6,119 bases of DNA from Pseudoflavonifractor sp964504285 (GCA_964504285.1 CAZDDZ010000122.1:1-6119), one strand, 5' to 3'. Positions 1-6,030 are shown, counted from the stretch's first letter. Numbers and translations are program-made. Notes: generated by a model not told the origin, from the sequence alone.

Positions 1-70
1 AAAGCGCAGGGCAACTGACCTTTCTTCCCGGTCTACGCTTGTCTCTATCTCGTCGCTATCTTGTCATGCC

Positions 71-173
71 TTCGGCGACCTACTTTCGAACGGACGAAAG
101 TAGGCAAAGTCCGCCGGGGTTCCGACCCCGGCCCCCTTGGGTTTCATGTTGGGGCACAAGGCCCCCCAGAAAC
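71..173. repeat. Structured repeat-like element: three hairpins in a row
   Basis: Three inverted repeats follow each other with 8-nt gaps. The first is CCTACTTTCG (79-88) with CGAAAGTAGG (95-104), 10 perfect pairs and a 6-nt loop. The second is GCCGGGGT (113-120) with ACCCCGGC (125-132), 8 perfect pairs closed by TCCG, which fits the very stable UNCG tetraloop class if transcribed from the plus strand. The third has an outer GTTTC/GAAAC pair (141-145, 169-173) and an inner GGGGC/GCCCC pair (151-155, 161-165). From memory, Oscillospiraceae genomes carry dispersed intergenic repeats of this look, but I could not check. It could instead be part of a non-coding RNA. The outer limits are uncertain; strand and function are unknown. 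Confidence 0.5.
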
Positions 174-231
174 GCAAACCTTTCGTCTGTACGTCTATTT
201 AAAGTCTGGCTCGTTGAACCGCCGCTTACTC

Positions 232-306
232 TGTCACGCGGCTGGACAAACTTTGCGCAGTCGCAGGAGTTATCGACCCGCCCATGCGCTCAACCCGAGC
301 GTGACA
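232..306. repeat. 8-bp perfect inverted repeat, 59 bp apart
   Basis: TGTCACGC at 232-239 is the exact reverse complement of GCGTGACA at 299-306. The 75-nt span is tRNA-sized, but it has no T-loop or D-loop signature, so I do not call a tRNA. It could be an end pair of a small decayed element or chance. Confidence 0.25.
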
Positions 307-321
307 CAGAAGCCAAAGGGT

Positions 322-341
322 ATGCGCTACTGGCTGCGCAT
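322..341 (-). terminator. Possible weak terminator after xpt
   Basis: On the minus strand, four bases after the xpt stop codon, ATGCGC and GCGCAT form a 6-bp stem with an 8-nt loop (ATGCGC at 322-327, GCGCAT at 336-341). The sequence that follows is ACCCTTT, a poor U-run. It is the best terminator-like structure I see downstream of xpt, but the call is weak. Confidence 0.3.
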
Positions 342-345
342 CATC

Positions 346-921
346 TTACGAGCAGAACTCCACGCCGCCCTCTACGCTCATAGACTTAATCCGGGCCAAG
401 GACTCCACCCGTACGCCCATGCTGCGAATAAGGTCGCCGCCGGACTGAAACGCCTTCTCTACGCAGATACCGGCACCCACCAGCGTGGCGCCAGCGTCTT
501 GCACCAGATTAATCAGCCCTTGGAGTGCGCTGCCGTTGGCCAGAAAATCATCAATGAGGAGCACATGATCCTCTGCGTGGAGAAATTCCTTGGAGACAAT
601 AATATCATATACCTTACCATGGGTAAAGGATTCCACCTTGGAGGTGTATACATCCCCGGCAATGTTCTTGGTCTTGTTTTTCTTTGCAAAGATAACGGGC
701 ACGTTAAAATACTGGGCGGCCAAGCAAGCAATGCCGATACCCGAGGCCTCGATGGTTAAAATCTTGGTCACGCCGCAGTCACCGAACAGGCGGTGAAATT
801 CCTTGCCAATTTCGCAGAACAGGCCGATGTCCATCTGGTGGTTCAAAAAGCTATCCACTTTTAAAACGCCGCCGTCTCTGATCTTCCCGTCCTTGCGGAT
901 GCGCTGCTCCAGTAACTCCAT
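346..921 (-). CDS. xpt: Xanthine phosphoribosyltransferase
   Basis: This enzyme joins xanthine to PRPP to give XMP and pyrophosphate, a cytoplasmic purine-salvage step that feeds GMP synthesis. The 191-residue product is close to the usual Xpt length (about 194 in Bacillus subtilis). Family-typical stretches are VLKVDSFLNHQMD (residues 19-31), LTIEASGI (55-62) and the PRPP-binding motif VLLIDDFLANGSA (120-132) with its paired aspartates; GVRVESLARI follows near the C-terminus (169-178). I start it at ATG 921 because GGGAGA lies about 9 nt upstream. The open frame runs 51 codons further up, but those codons cover the leader hairpins and end inside the promoter, and the nearest upstream ATGs have no Shine-Dalgarno site. 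It appears to be monocistronic; no purine permease gene adjoins it as in some Firmicutes. The family call is secure; preference for xanthine over other purines follows from the family. Confidence 0.95.
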   Translation of the reverse strand: MELLEQRIRKDGKIRDGGVLKVDSFLNHQMDIGLFCEIGKEFHRLFGDCGVTKILTIEASGIGIACLAAQYFNVPVIFAKKNKTKNIAGDVYTSKVESFTHGKVYDIIVSKEFLHAEDHVLLIDDFLANGSALQGLINLVQDAGATLVGAGICVEKAFQSGGDLIRSMGVRVESLARIKSMSVEGGVEFCS

Positions 922-927
922 ATTCCG

Positions 928-936
928 TTCTCCCTT
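928..936 (-). promoter_or_regulatory. xpt ribosome binding site
   Basis: The minus-strand sequence AAGGGAGAAC precedes the ATG at 921 by a normal distance. This decides the start codon and makes the region above 921 an untranslated leader. Confidence 0.8.
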
Positions 937-949
937 ATCTAATTGTAAT

Positions 950-1039
950 CGCTCCACCTCATCGTTTTTTATTACGAGTGGCGGAGCGTTTAATTGGGTA
1001 CCTGTATTGTACCGCAAATCCGCCACTTCTTCAAGTGGC
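950..1039 (-). promoter_or_regulatory. Structured xpt leader with three hairpins
   Basis: Reading the minus strand 5' to 3' there are three stems: GCCACTT/AAGTGGC with a GAAG loop (1039-1022); GGTAC/GTACC with a 7-nt loop (1013-997); and a long stem pairing 988-980 with 958-950, continued near its tip by CGT/ACG (976-974 with 965-963) around an A-rich loop. In the third stem, position 956/982 is a G-U wobble in minus-strand RNA but an A-C mismatch in plus-strand RNA, which fits a minus-strand transcript. The stem ends about 14 nt before the Shine-Dalgarno site. I do not find the conserved core of the purine riboswitch that often precedes xpt. No U-run follows the third stem, so it is not a classical terminator. 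Function unknown. Confidence 0.5.
1022..1039. promoter_or_regulatory. 18-bp palindrome at the xpt transcription start
   Basis: GCCACTTCTTCAAGTGGC is a 7-4-7 perfect palindrome beginning 4 bp downstream of the minus-strand TATAAT box. The predicted transcription start falls in or just before it. That is a typical place for a repressor operator; it could equally be a 5' stabilising hairpin in the mRNA. Confidence 0.4.
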
Positions 1040-1042
1040 CTT

Positions 1043-1071
1043 ATTATAGCAGATAAAAACCAAATAGTCAT
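1043..1071 (-). promoter_or_regulatory. xpt promoter
   Basis: On the minus strand, ATGACT (1071-1066) and a consensus TATAAT (1048-1043) are separated by 17 bp, matching a housekeeping sigma-A promoter (-35 four of six, -10 six of six). Transcription would start near 1036-1040, giving a leader of about 115-120 nt before xpt. Confidence 0.7.
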
Positions 1072-1081
1072 CACTTTTTAT

Positions 1082-1110
1082 AAAAATTTTTAGGTCTATA
1101 AAAAATTTTT
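1082..1110. promoter_or_regulatory. Paired A5T5 tracts between divergent promoters
   Basis: AAAAATTTTT occurs twice, at 1082-1091 and 1101-1110, 19 bp apart. They lie upstream of both the xpt and the SLH-gene promoters. A-tracts bend DNA, and AT-rich UP elements can raise promoter strength; either role is inference. Confidence 0.35.
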
Positions 1111-1158
1111 GTACACATTCTATAATTCGCCCTATTTCGAGGGTGTTTGGGCTTCTGC

Positions 1159-1187
1159 TTGTTCCCTTAAAGAAGATGTGCTATAAT
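1159..1187 (+). promoter_or_regulatory. Promoter of the SLH/GH18 gene
   Basis: TTGTTC (1159-1164) and a consensus TATAAT (1182-1187) are spaced by 17 bp. The expected start near 1194 leaves about 38 nt of leader before ATG 1232. A second TATAAT at 1121-1126 has no convincing -35 box. Confidence 0.65.
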
Positions 1188-1231
1188 AGCCGCAGTCTTT
1201 GTAAACCCTATTTATTTGGAGGTTTCGCACG

Positions 1232-2890
1232 ATGTTTCGTCGATTTTGCGCCTTATTTTTGGCGGGTGTTTTTCTCTGCTCTATCTCTGCGGCGGCCGCT
1301 GTGGGCAGCCGCTACTCCGATGTCCCCCCCAACGACTGGTCGGTATCTGCCATTGAGAAGGCCGCCGACTACAAGCTGATTGAGGGTCTGCCCGACGGCA
1401 CCTTTGGGCACGGCCTTCAGATGAACCGCGCCTCCTTTGTGGCCGTGCTCTGCCGTATGCTCTCCTGGGAGCAGGCAAAGCCCGCCCAGCCATCTTTTTC
1501 CGACAGCGCCGCCAGCTGGGCTTCCGGCTGGATTGAGTCCGCTGTGAGCCATGGCGCGCTGGTGCCGGGGGGTATATTCCGCCCCAACGACTCCATTACA
1601 CGGGAGGAGATGGCCGTCATGCTGGTGCGTGCTCTGGACTACGACCAGCTTGCCGCCTCGCTGGAGAACGCCCCGCTCCCCTTTGTAGATGTAGACACCA
1701 ACCGGGGCTATATCGCCCTGGCCTATCGCTTCGGTATTATTAACGGGGTTAATCAGGACGGTAAAACCTATTTCTTTCCCAACAATGCCTCCAACCGTGA
1801 GACTGCCGCCGCCATGCTGGTACGCACCTATGAGCGGTACACCGCCAAAGTTAATTGGCTTCACGGCTTTTACGCCTTTGGCTCCTATCCTCAGATCAGC
1901 ATGACTGCCGGTATGGACTCTGTCTCGGTGGGCTGGGGGCGCATGGATGTGGACCCAGTCTCAGGTCCCTACCTTAACCAGACTGCCGCCAGCGGCAATG
2001 AGTGGAGCATTCCCGCCCAGTCCAGTCTGGCAACCGATTATTTTAAGCAAAACAACACACCCTATCACCTGTCGGTATTTACCTCCTCCTCCGACCTGCT
2101 TACCCTGCCCGACGGCACCAAGACCAATGATCTTACCGCCGTGCTGGCCACCGAGGCGTCCCGTGCCCAGGCTGTGTCGGCCATTGCTGCCGCCGTGGGC
2201 CCTTACGCCGGAATTACCATTGACTTTGAGGGTCTGCGCGAGGATAAAAAGGGTGCATTTACCTCCTTTATGACCGATCTCCGCACCGCCCTCCCCGCAG
2301 ACAAGACCCTTTACGTCTGCGTACAGACCCCGGACTGGTACAAGGGCTTTGACTACAAGGCGCTGGGCAAGCTTTGCGATAAGGTCATTCTCATGGCTCA
2401 TGACTATAAGGATCGCGCTACCCCCGTGGTGGGCTCGGCCAATACCAATAATCCCGTCTCCCCCTTCCAAAAGGTCTATCAGGCGCTTGCCGCCATTACT
2501 GACCCTGACACGGGTGTGGAGGACAAGAGCAAAATTGCCCTGGCCATTGCCATTGACAGCGCGGGATATGAAATTGACGCCAGCGGAAAGATTGCTGCCC
2601 CAACCCTATATTCTCCGGGGGTTGATACCCTTGCCGCCCGCCTGCGCCAGTCGGATACCGTGCGCGGCTGGTCGGACGTGTACCGTAACAGCTACCTTAC
2701 CTATACCGGTGACGGGGGCAAGACCTACCGGGTTTGGTACGAGGACGGGCGGAGCGTTACCGAAAAGGTGAAGCTGGCCGCTATGTTCGGTATTACCGGC
2801 GTGTCCCTCTGGCGGGTGGGCGTGCTGCCCAACGACCCCGACCCTGCGCTAGACTACGACATTTGGGGCGCGCTGCAAGCCCGGCGGTAA
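1232..2890 (+). CDS. Exported SLH-anchored glycoside hydrolase family 18-like protein
   Basis: This 552-residue protein begins with a signal peptide (MFRRF, then a hydrophobic stretch ending in an Ala run near residue 23). Three SLH domains follow at about 28-76, 88-135 and 150-200, each opening with an F/Y-x-D-type start and ending in an NRA/TRE/NRE-type motif. SLH domains hold proteins to cell-wall polymers at the surface. Residues 210-548 look like the GH18 TIM-barrel class seen in spore- and peptidoglycan-hydrolase relatives: YAGITIDFEGL (325-335) supplies the presumed acid/base Glu333 with Asp331, VILMAHDY (385-392) sits where GH18 enzymes have MxYD, and GVSLWRVG (523-530) is the usual C-terminal strand. 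Ala326 and Thr329 replace the first two Asp of the classical DxxDxDxE motif, so activity and substrate (peptidoglycan or another GlcNAc glycan) are uncertain. GGAGG lies 9 nt before the ATG. Confidence 0.85.
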   Translation: MFRRFCALFLAGVFLCSISAAAAVGSRYSDVPPNDWSVSAIEKAADYKLIEGLPDGTFGHGLQMNRASFVAVLCRMLSWEQAKPAQPSFSDSAASWASGWIESAVSHGALVPGGIFRPNDSITREEMAVMLVRALDYDQLAASLENAPLPFVDVDTNRGYIALAYRFGIINGVNQDGKTYFFPNNASNRETAAAMLVRTYERYTAKVNWLHGFYAFGSYPQISMTAGMDSVSVGWGRMDVDPVSGPYLNQTAASGNEWSIPAQSSLATDYFKQNNTPYHLSVFTSSSDLLTLPDGTKTNDLTAVLATEASRAQAVSAIAAAVGPYAGITIDFEGLREDKKGAFTSFMTDLRTALPADKTLYVCVQTPDWYKGFDYKALGKLCDKVILMAHDYKDRATPVVGSANTNNPVSPFQKVYQALAAITDPDTGVEDKSKIALAIAIDSAGYEIDASGKIAAPTLYSPGVDTLAARLRQSDTVRGWSDVYRNSYLTYTGDGGKTYRVWYEDGRSVTEKVKLAAMFGITGVSLWRVGVLPNDPDPALDYDIWGALQARR

Positions 2891-2946
2891 GCATATGACC
2901 GGCTGTCGTCCCCCTGTTTTTACTTTCGTATGGAGTTGATGTTCCA

Positions 2947-3816
2947 ATGGCCGAGAAAAAAAGCCCCCGGCATATCATGCAGGAATTTTTGCTGATGACT
3001 CTGGGTGCGGCCCTGGTTTCCATCGGCGTTTACTTCTTCAAGTTTCCCAACCACTTTTCTATGGGCGGCGTATCCGGTCTGGCGGTGCTGCTGGGCCAAG
3101 TGGTCACCGTGCCGTGGCTTACCCCCAGCACCTTTAACAGCATAATCAATGCCTTTTTCCTGGTGCTGGGCTTTGTGCTCCTTAACAAGGGCTTTGGGCT
3201 GAAAACCGTGTACTGCTCCCTGGTTTATGCCGGGCTGATTCAGCTGTTTCAGTGGCTGGCCCCCCTCTCCGCACCCCTCACCACCAACAAAATGCTGGAG
3301 GCCTTTTTTGCTATCATTCTCCCTGCACTGGGCTCGGGCATTTTATTTAATCTGGGCGCCTCCACCGGCGGTACCGACATTGCCGCCATGATTCTGCAAA
3401 AGTTCTCCGGTATGGACGTGGGTCGGGCGCTTCTCCTCTCCGACGTTATTATTGCAGCGGCTGCTCTGTTCATTTTTGACATTGAAACCGGTCTTTTTTC
3501 CCTCCTGGGACTGGTACTGAAATCAGTGCTGGTGGACAGCGTCATTGAGTCCCTTAACCGGCGCAAGACCCTGAATATCGTTACCTCCCACCCGGACGTG
3601 GTCTGCGAGTACATTACCAAAAACTTAAATCGCGGCGCCACCGTTTGGGAGGGCAAGGGAGCCTATACCCACGAGACTCATTGGGTGGTGCTTACCGTCC
3701 TCACCCGGGGTCAGGCCGTCCTGCTGCGCCGCCATCTCCGAGAGCAGGACCCCACCGCTTTTTTCCTTGCCTCCAACTCCAGCGAAATTTTTGGAAAAGG
3801 GTTTTTTAGAGCTTAA
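2947..3816 (+). CDS. YitT-family membrane protein with C-terminal DUF2179
   Basis: The 289-residue product matches the YitT family of Firmicutes: a polytopic membrane region (DUF161 type) followed by a cytoplasmic DUF2179 domain. Hydrophobic segments lie at about 12-31, 38-56, 64-82, 86-104, 117-136, 159-178 and 183-200. The family signature GASTGGTDIAAMIL is at 137-150, and FSMGGVSGLAVLLG at 37-50 resembles it as an internal repeat. DUF2179 spans about 207-289, with RGATVWEGKGAYTHE (229-243) and the closing DPTAFFLASNSSEIFGKGF (268-286). The transported substrate, if any, is not established for most members. GGAG (2932-2935) lies 11 nt before the ATG, a slightly long gap. It starts 56 bp after the SLH gene with no terminator in between, so the two may be cotranscribed. 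Complete, with no sign of decay. Confidence 0.9.
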   Translation: MAEKKSPRHIMQEFLLMTLGAALVSIGVYFFKFPNHFSMGGVSGLAVLLGQVVTVPWLTPSTFNSIINAFFLVLGFVLLNKGFGLKTVYCSLVYAGLIQLFQWLAPLSAPLTTNKMLEAFFAIILPALGSGILFNLGASTGGTDIAAMILQKFSGMDVGRALLLSDVIIAAAALFIFDIETGLFSLLGLVLKSVLVDSVIESLNRRKTLNIVTSHPDVVCEYITKNLNRGATVWEGKGAYTHETHWVVLTVLTRGQAVLLRRHLREQDPTAFFLASNSSEIFGKGFFRA

Positions 3817-3903
3817 GGCCTTTCTGAACAGTCTGTGCCCCGTCCTTATGACAAAAGTTTTGGACACAGCAAGTGATCAGAAACATTTCAAGAGGAGGTC
3901 TTC
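3817..3903 (+). promoter_or_regulatory. Leader of the but gene with small dyad and strong RBS
   Basis: This 87-bp gap ends in AGGAGGT (3893-3899), close to the consensus Shine-Dalgarno sequence and 4 nt before ATG 3904. It contains the odd-centred palindrome CAAAAGTTTTG (3852-3862), flanked by CTGTG (3833-3837) and CACAG (3865-3869), which can pair. I find no convincing promoter: TTGGAC (3860-3865) lacks a good -10 box at the right distance. but may therefore be read from upstream, or from a promoter I cannot recognise. Confidence 0.4.
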
Positions 3904-5250
3904 ATGGGCGTTTACGCCGAATACAAGCAAAAGCTGGTTTCTCCCCAACGTGCGGTAGAGGTGGTTTGCCCCGGCCACTGGCTGGACTACGGCTTTTGTG
4001 CCGGACATCCAGTCGCCCTGGATAAGGCCCTTGCCGCGCGCATGTCGAATGACCCTGCCTTGACCGACCTGAACTTCCGCGGCGGGGTTGCGCTGTGGCA
4101 GCCCGAGGTCACCAAGCTGCCCGACGCCGAACGGCGGATCACCTGGAATTCCTGGCACTGCTCATCCATCGAGCGGCAGCTTATGGGGCGCGGCTTTGTT
4201 TTCTACGCCCCCATCCGGTTTTCCGAAACTCCGCGCTATTACCGGGAAAACATCGGCCATGTGGATGTGGCTATGTTTCAGGTTGCTCCCATGGATGAGA
4301 AGGGCTTTTTCAGCTTCGGTGTCAGCGCCACCCACCTAACCGCCCTCTGTGAATGTGCCGGCACTGTGATTGTGGAGGTAAACCGCAATATGCCCTCCTG
4401 CCGGGGCAAACAGGCGGGCATTCACATCAGCGGGGTGGACTTTATCGTGGAGGGCGGCGATCCCGCCATGGGGCAGATGGCCGCCGTTGTCCCCTCAGAG
4501 ACCGACCAGGCGGTGGCACAGCTCATAGTTCCCCATATCCCCAACGGGGCCTGTATTCAGCTTGGCATCGGCGGTATGCCTAACGCGGTGGGCAGTCTGA
4601 TCGCCCGATCCGACCTCCGTGACCTAGGGGTGCACACCGAAATTTATGTGGACAGCTTTATGGAAATGGGTCTGGCAGGCAAGCTCAACGGTGCAAAAAA
4701 GAGCCTGCACCGGGGCAGGGAGGTCTTTTCCTTTGCCGCTGGCACCCAAAAGCTTTACGACTATATAGACGCAAATCCCGCCTTTTTTGCCGCACCTGTG
4801 GACTACGTTAACGACGTGCGGGTGGTCTCGGCCCTGGACAATATGATTTCCATCAATAATGTGATTGAAGTTGACCTGTTTGGTCAGGCCGCATCCGAAA
4901 GCTACGGTACCCGTCACATTAGCGGCGCGGGAGGCCAGCTGGATTTTGTGTTGGGTTCCTACCTTTCCAAGGGGGGCAAGAGCTTTTTGTGCTGCTCCTC
5001 CACTGTCACCGAAAAGGACGGCACCCTGAAAAGCCGGATTACCCCTACCATTACCCCCGGCGGCATCGTCACCTCCACTCGTGCCAACGTGCAGTATGTG
5101 GTGACTGAATTTGGCATGGTAAACCTGAAAGGACTTTCCACCTGGCAGCGTGCCGAGGCCCTGATTTCCATTGCCCACCCCATGTTTCGCCAAGAGCTGA
5201 CTGAACAGGCCCAAGCCCTGGGCATCTGGCGTGGCTCCCATAAGCGCTAA
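3904..5250 (+). CDS. but: Butyryl-CoA:acetate CoA-transferase (family I CoA-transferase)
   Basis: The enzyme moves CoA from butyryl-CoA to acetate, giving butyrate and acetyl-CoA, the last step of butyrate formation in many gut Clostridia; it is cytoplasmic. The 448-residue length fits the family. The N-terminal acetyl-CoA hydrolase/transferase domain covers about 8-215 and the C-terminal domain about 265-425. WNSWHCSSIER (81-91), VAMFQVAPMDEKGFF (122-136), QLGIGGMPNAVGSLIA (219-234) and GLSTWQRAEALISIAHP (410-426) match the gut Roseburia-type enzyme as I recall it. Glu246 in GVHTE (242-246) is the expected residue that forms the glutamyl-CoA thioester, and GAGGQLDFVLG (341-351) is the expected CoA-binding loop. 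No other butyrate-pathway gene is present in the window. The main alternative is 4-hydroxybutyrate CoA-transferase, a close relative; the but-type motifs favour butyryl-CoA. It ends one base before a strong terminator. Confidence 0.9.
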   Translation: MGVYAEYKQKLVSPQRAVEVVCPGHWLDYGFCAGHPVALDKALAARMSNDPALTDLNFRGGVALWQPEVTKLPDAERRITWNSWHCSSIERQLMGRGFVFYAPIRFSETPRYYRENIGHVDVAMFQVAPMDEKGFFSFGVSATHLTALCECAGTVIVEVNRNMPSCRGKQAGIHISGVDFIVEGGDPAMGQMAAVVPSETDQAVAQLIVPHIPNGACIQLGIGGMPNAVGSLIARSDLRDLGVHTEIYVDSFMEMGLAGKLNGAKKSLHRGREVFSFAAGTQKLYDYIDANPAFFAAPVDYVNDVRVVSALDNMISINNVIEVDLFGQAASESYGTRHISGAGGQLDFVLGSYLSKGGKSFLCCSSTVTEKDGTLKSRITPTITPGGIVTSTRANVQYVVTEFGMVNLKGLSTWQRAEALISIAHPMFRQELTEQAQALGIWRGSHKR

Positions 5251-5290
5251 AAATCGGCTGCCGCAGAGTTCTGCGGCAGCCGATTTATTT
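5251..5290 (+). terminator. Strong, probably bidirectional terminator after but
   Basis: A 16-bp perfect stem pairs 5251-5266 with 5271-5286 around the AGTT loop and is followed by ATTTT on the plus strand. The stem starts immediately after the but stop codon. In the opposite direction the stem ends in a run of five T (minus strand), so it can also stop transcripts coming from the TetR gene. Confidence 0.92.
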
Positions 5291-5325
5291 TAAGGGCATC
5301 CACCATCGGGCAGCTCTATTTTCCT

Positions 5326-5352
5326 AAAAAAGTCGGAGTCGCCAGGACTTTT
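5326..5352 (-). terminator. Possible terminator at the end of the TetR gene
   Basis: On the minus strand AAAAGTC (5352-5346) can pair with GACTTTT (5334-5328) around an 11-nt loop, and the T-run continues to 5326. The structure touches the stop codon of the regulator. The stem is AT-rich and the loop is long, so it is weaker than the palindrome at 5251-5286, which may do the real work. Confidence 0.4.
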
Positions 5353-5933
5353 CAGAAACGCTCTAGTGAGCCAATGCCGCTTGAAATAAGCTGCTCGGCC
5401 AGGGTAGCCATTTCTTCGGCGCTCTCCCGCCGCTGCTCGCTGACCCACTGCTGAATTAGCCCAATTACCCCCCCCACCATAAAGGAGAGGTAGTAGCTCC
5501 GCTGGGCAGTGCTCATAAAGGAGTACAGCCCCTGCCACTCCTCCACAACCTTGCTCTGCACCATGTCCTTAAGCCGCTCTAAAAAGCTGGTGTCCCGCTC
5601 TAAATTTAAAAGGGCGGCGCACATATCCAGATTACGGCCGATAAAGGAAAAGACATCTCCCAAAATGGGCCGCAGTCCATGACGAAGGGTCGTTTCAGTA
5701 TAGGCGTCCAGCACGGCGCGGAACTGGTCAAACAGCTCATTTTCCACCTGCTCCACCATGTCATAGATGTCCTTATAGTGGCAGTAAAAGGTTCCCCGGT
5801 TTACATCGGCCAGGGCAGCAAGCTCGGAAACCGTGATGTCCTTTACATCCTTTTCCCTCAAGAGCGTGGTCAGCGCCCCCCGCAGCAGTGCCCTGGTTTT
5901 ACGCACCCGGCGGTCCTTTTGCTCTTCCCCCAT
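5352..5933 (-). CDS. TetR/AcrR-family transcriptional regulator
   Basis: This 193-residue protein is a dimeric DNA-binding repressor by family. The helix-turn-helix lies at about residues 33-52 (ITVSELAALADVNRGTFYCHY), with the TFYxHY signature of TetR proteins. The C-terminal half (about 75-190), including YYLSFMVGGVIGLIQQWV (147-164), resembles the TetR_C_8 ligand-binding class common in Firmicutes; the ligand is unknown. I place the start at ATG 5933 because GGAGGG lies 6 nt upstream. An ATG six codons earlier (5951) has no ribosome binding site and would overlap that site. The gene converges on but, so direct control of but is unlikely. It is divergent from a promoter that leaves the window on the right, whose unseen gene is the likelier target. 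Confidence 0.9.
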   Translation of the reverse strand: MGEEQKDRRVRKTRALLRGALTTLLREKDVKDITVSELAALADVNRGTFYCHYKDIYDMVEQVENELFDQFRAVLDAYTETTLRHGLRPILGDVFSFIGRNLDMCAALLNLERDTSFLERLKDMVQSKVVEEWQGLYSFMSTAQRSYYLSFMVGGVIGLIQQWVSEQRRESAEEMATLAEQLISSGIGSLERF

Positions 5934-5962
5934 GTTTGTCCCTCCGCACACATTTTTTTACA

Positions 5963-5978
5963 TCTATACTTTAATAGA
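5963..5978. promoter_or_regulatory. Candidate TetR-type operator
   Basis: TCTATACTTTAATAGA is a 5-6-5 inverted repeat lying 30 bp upstream of the regulator's start codon. A short dyad just ahead of a TetR-family gene is the usual place for self-repression. The arms are short and AT-rich, so chance is a real alternative. Confidence 0.35.
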
Positions 5979-6030
5979 CAGTTTTACCCCTTTTTGTAGG
6001 TTTATAAACGAGCCCAAGTTTATTTGCCCA

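Larger units (their letters stand above)
1..345. other. Gene-free left flank with structured DNA
   Basis: I see no credible gene in this stretch. Open frames that cross it have no ribosome binding site, no family resemblance, and run on as antisense of xpt. It holds a pyrimidine-rich run with loosely repeated GTC and CTATC words (about 32-66), a cluster of three hairpins (79-173), a long-range 8-bp inverted repeat (232-306) and a short hairpin just past the xpt stop (322-341). It may be a dispersed repeat next to decayed sequence; that is inference. Confidence 0.6.

Noticed and set aside
232..306. tRNA gene
   Set aside because: The size and end stem are suggestive, but there is no T-loop, D-loop or anticodon-stem pattern and the end stem is 8 bp.
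61..759. Long plus-strand open frame across the left flank and xpt
   Set aside because: It has no ribosome binding site, resembles no family, and most of it is antisense to xpt, whose motifs are unmistakable.
922..1074. 51-codon N-terminal extension of xpt
   Set aside because: It would be translated from inside the promoter and through the leader hairpins. The start at 921 has a good ribosome binding site and gives the family's normal length.
922..1231. Purine riboswitch upstream of xpt
   Set aside because: I looked for the conserved purine-riboswitch core and three-way junction on the minus strand and did not find them.
1253..1864. Minus-strand 203-codon open frame inside the SLH gene
   Set aside because: It is the antisense shadow of clear SLH domains, and its glycine- and histidine-rich composition is an artefact of the reversed codons.
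4624..5241. Minus-strand 205-codon open frame inside but
   Set aside because: It is the reverse-strand shadow of a GC-rich conserved gene, with no recognisable domain and no ribosome binding site.
5934..5951. Upstream start for the TetR gene
   Set aside because: The ATG at 5951 lacks a ribosome binding site and would place the GGAGGG site inside the coding region; ATG 5933 fits better.
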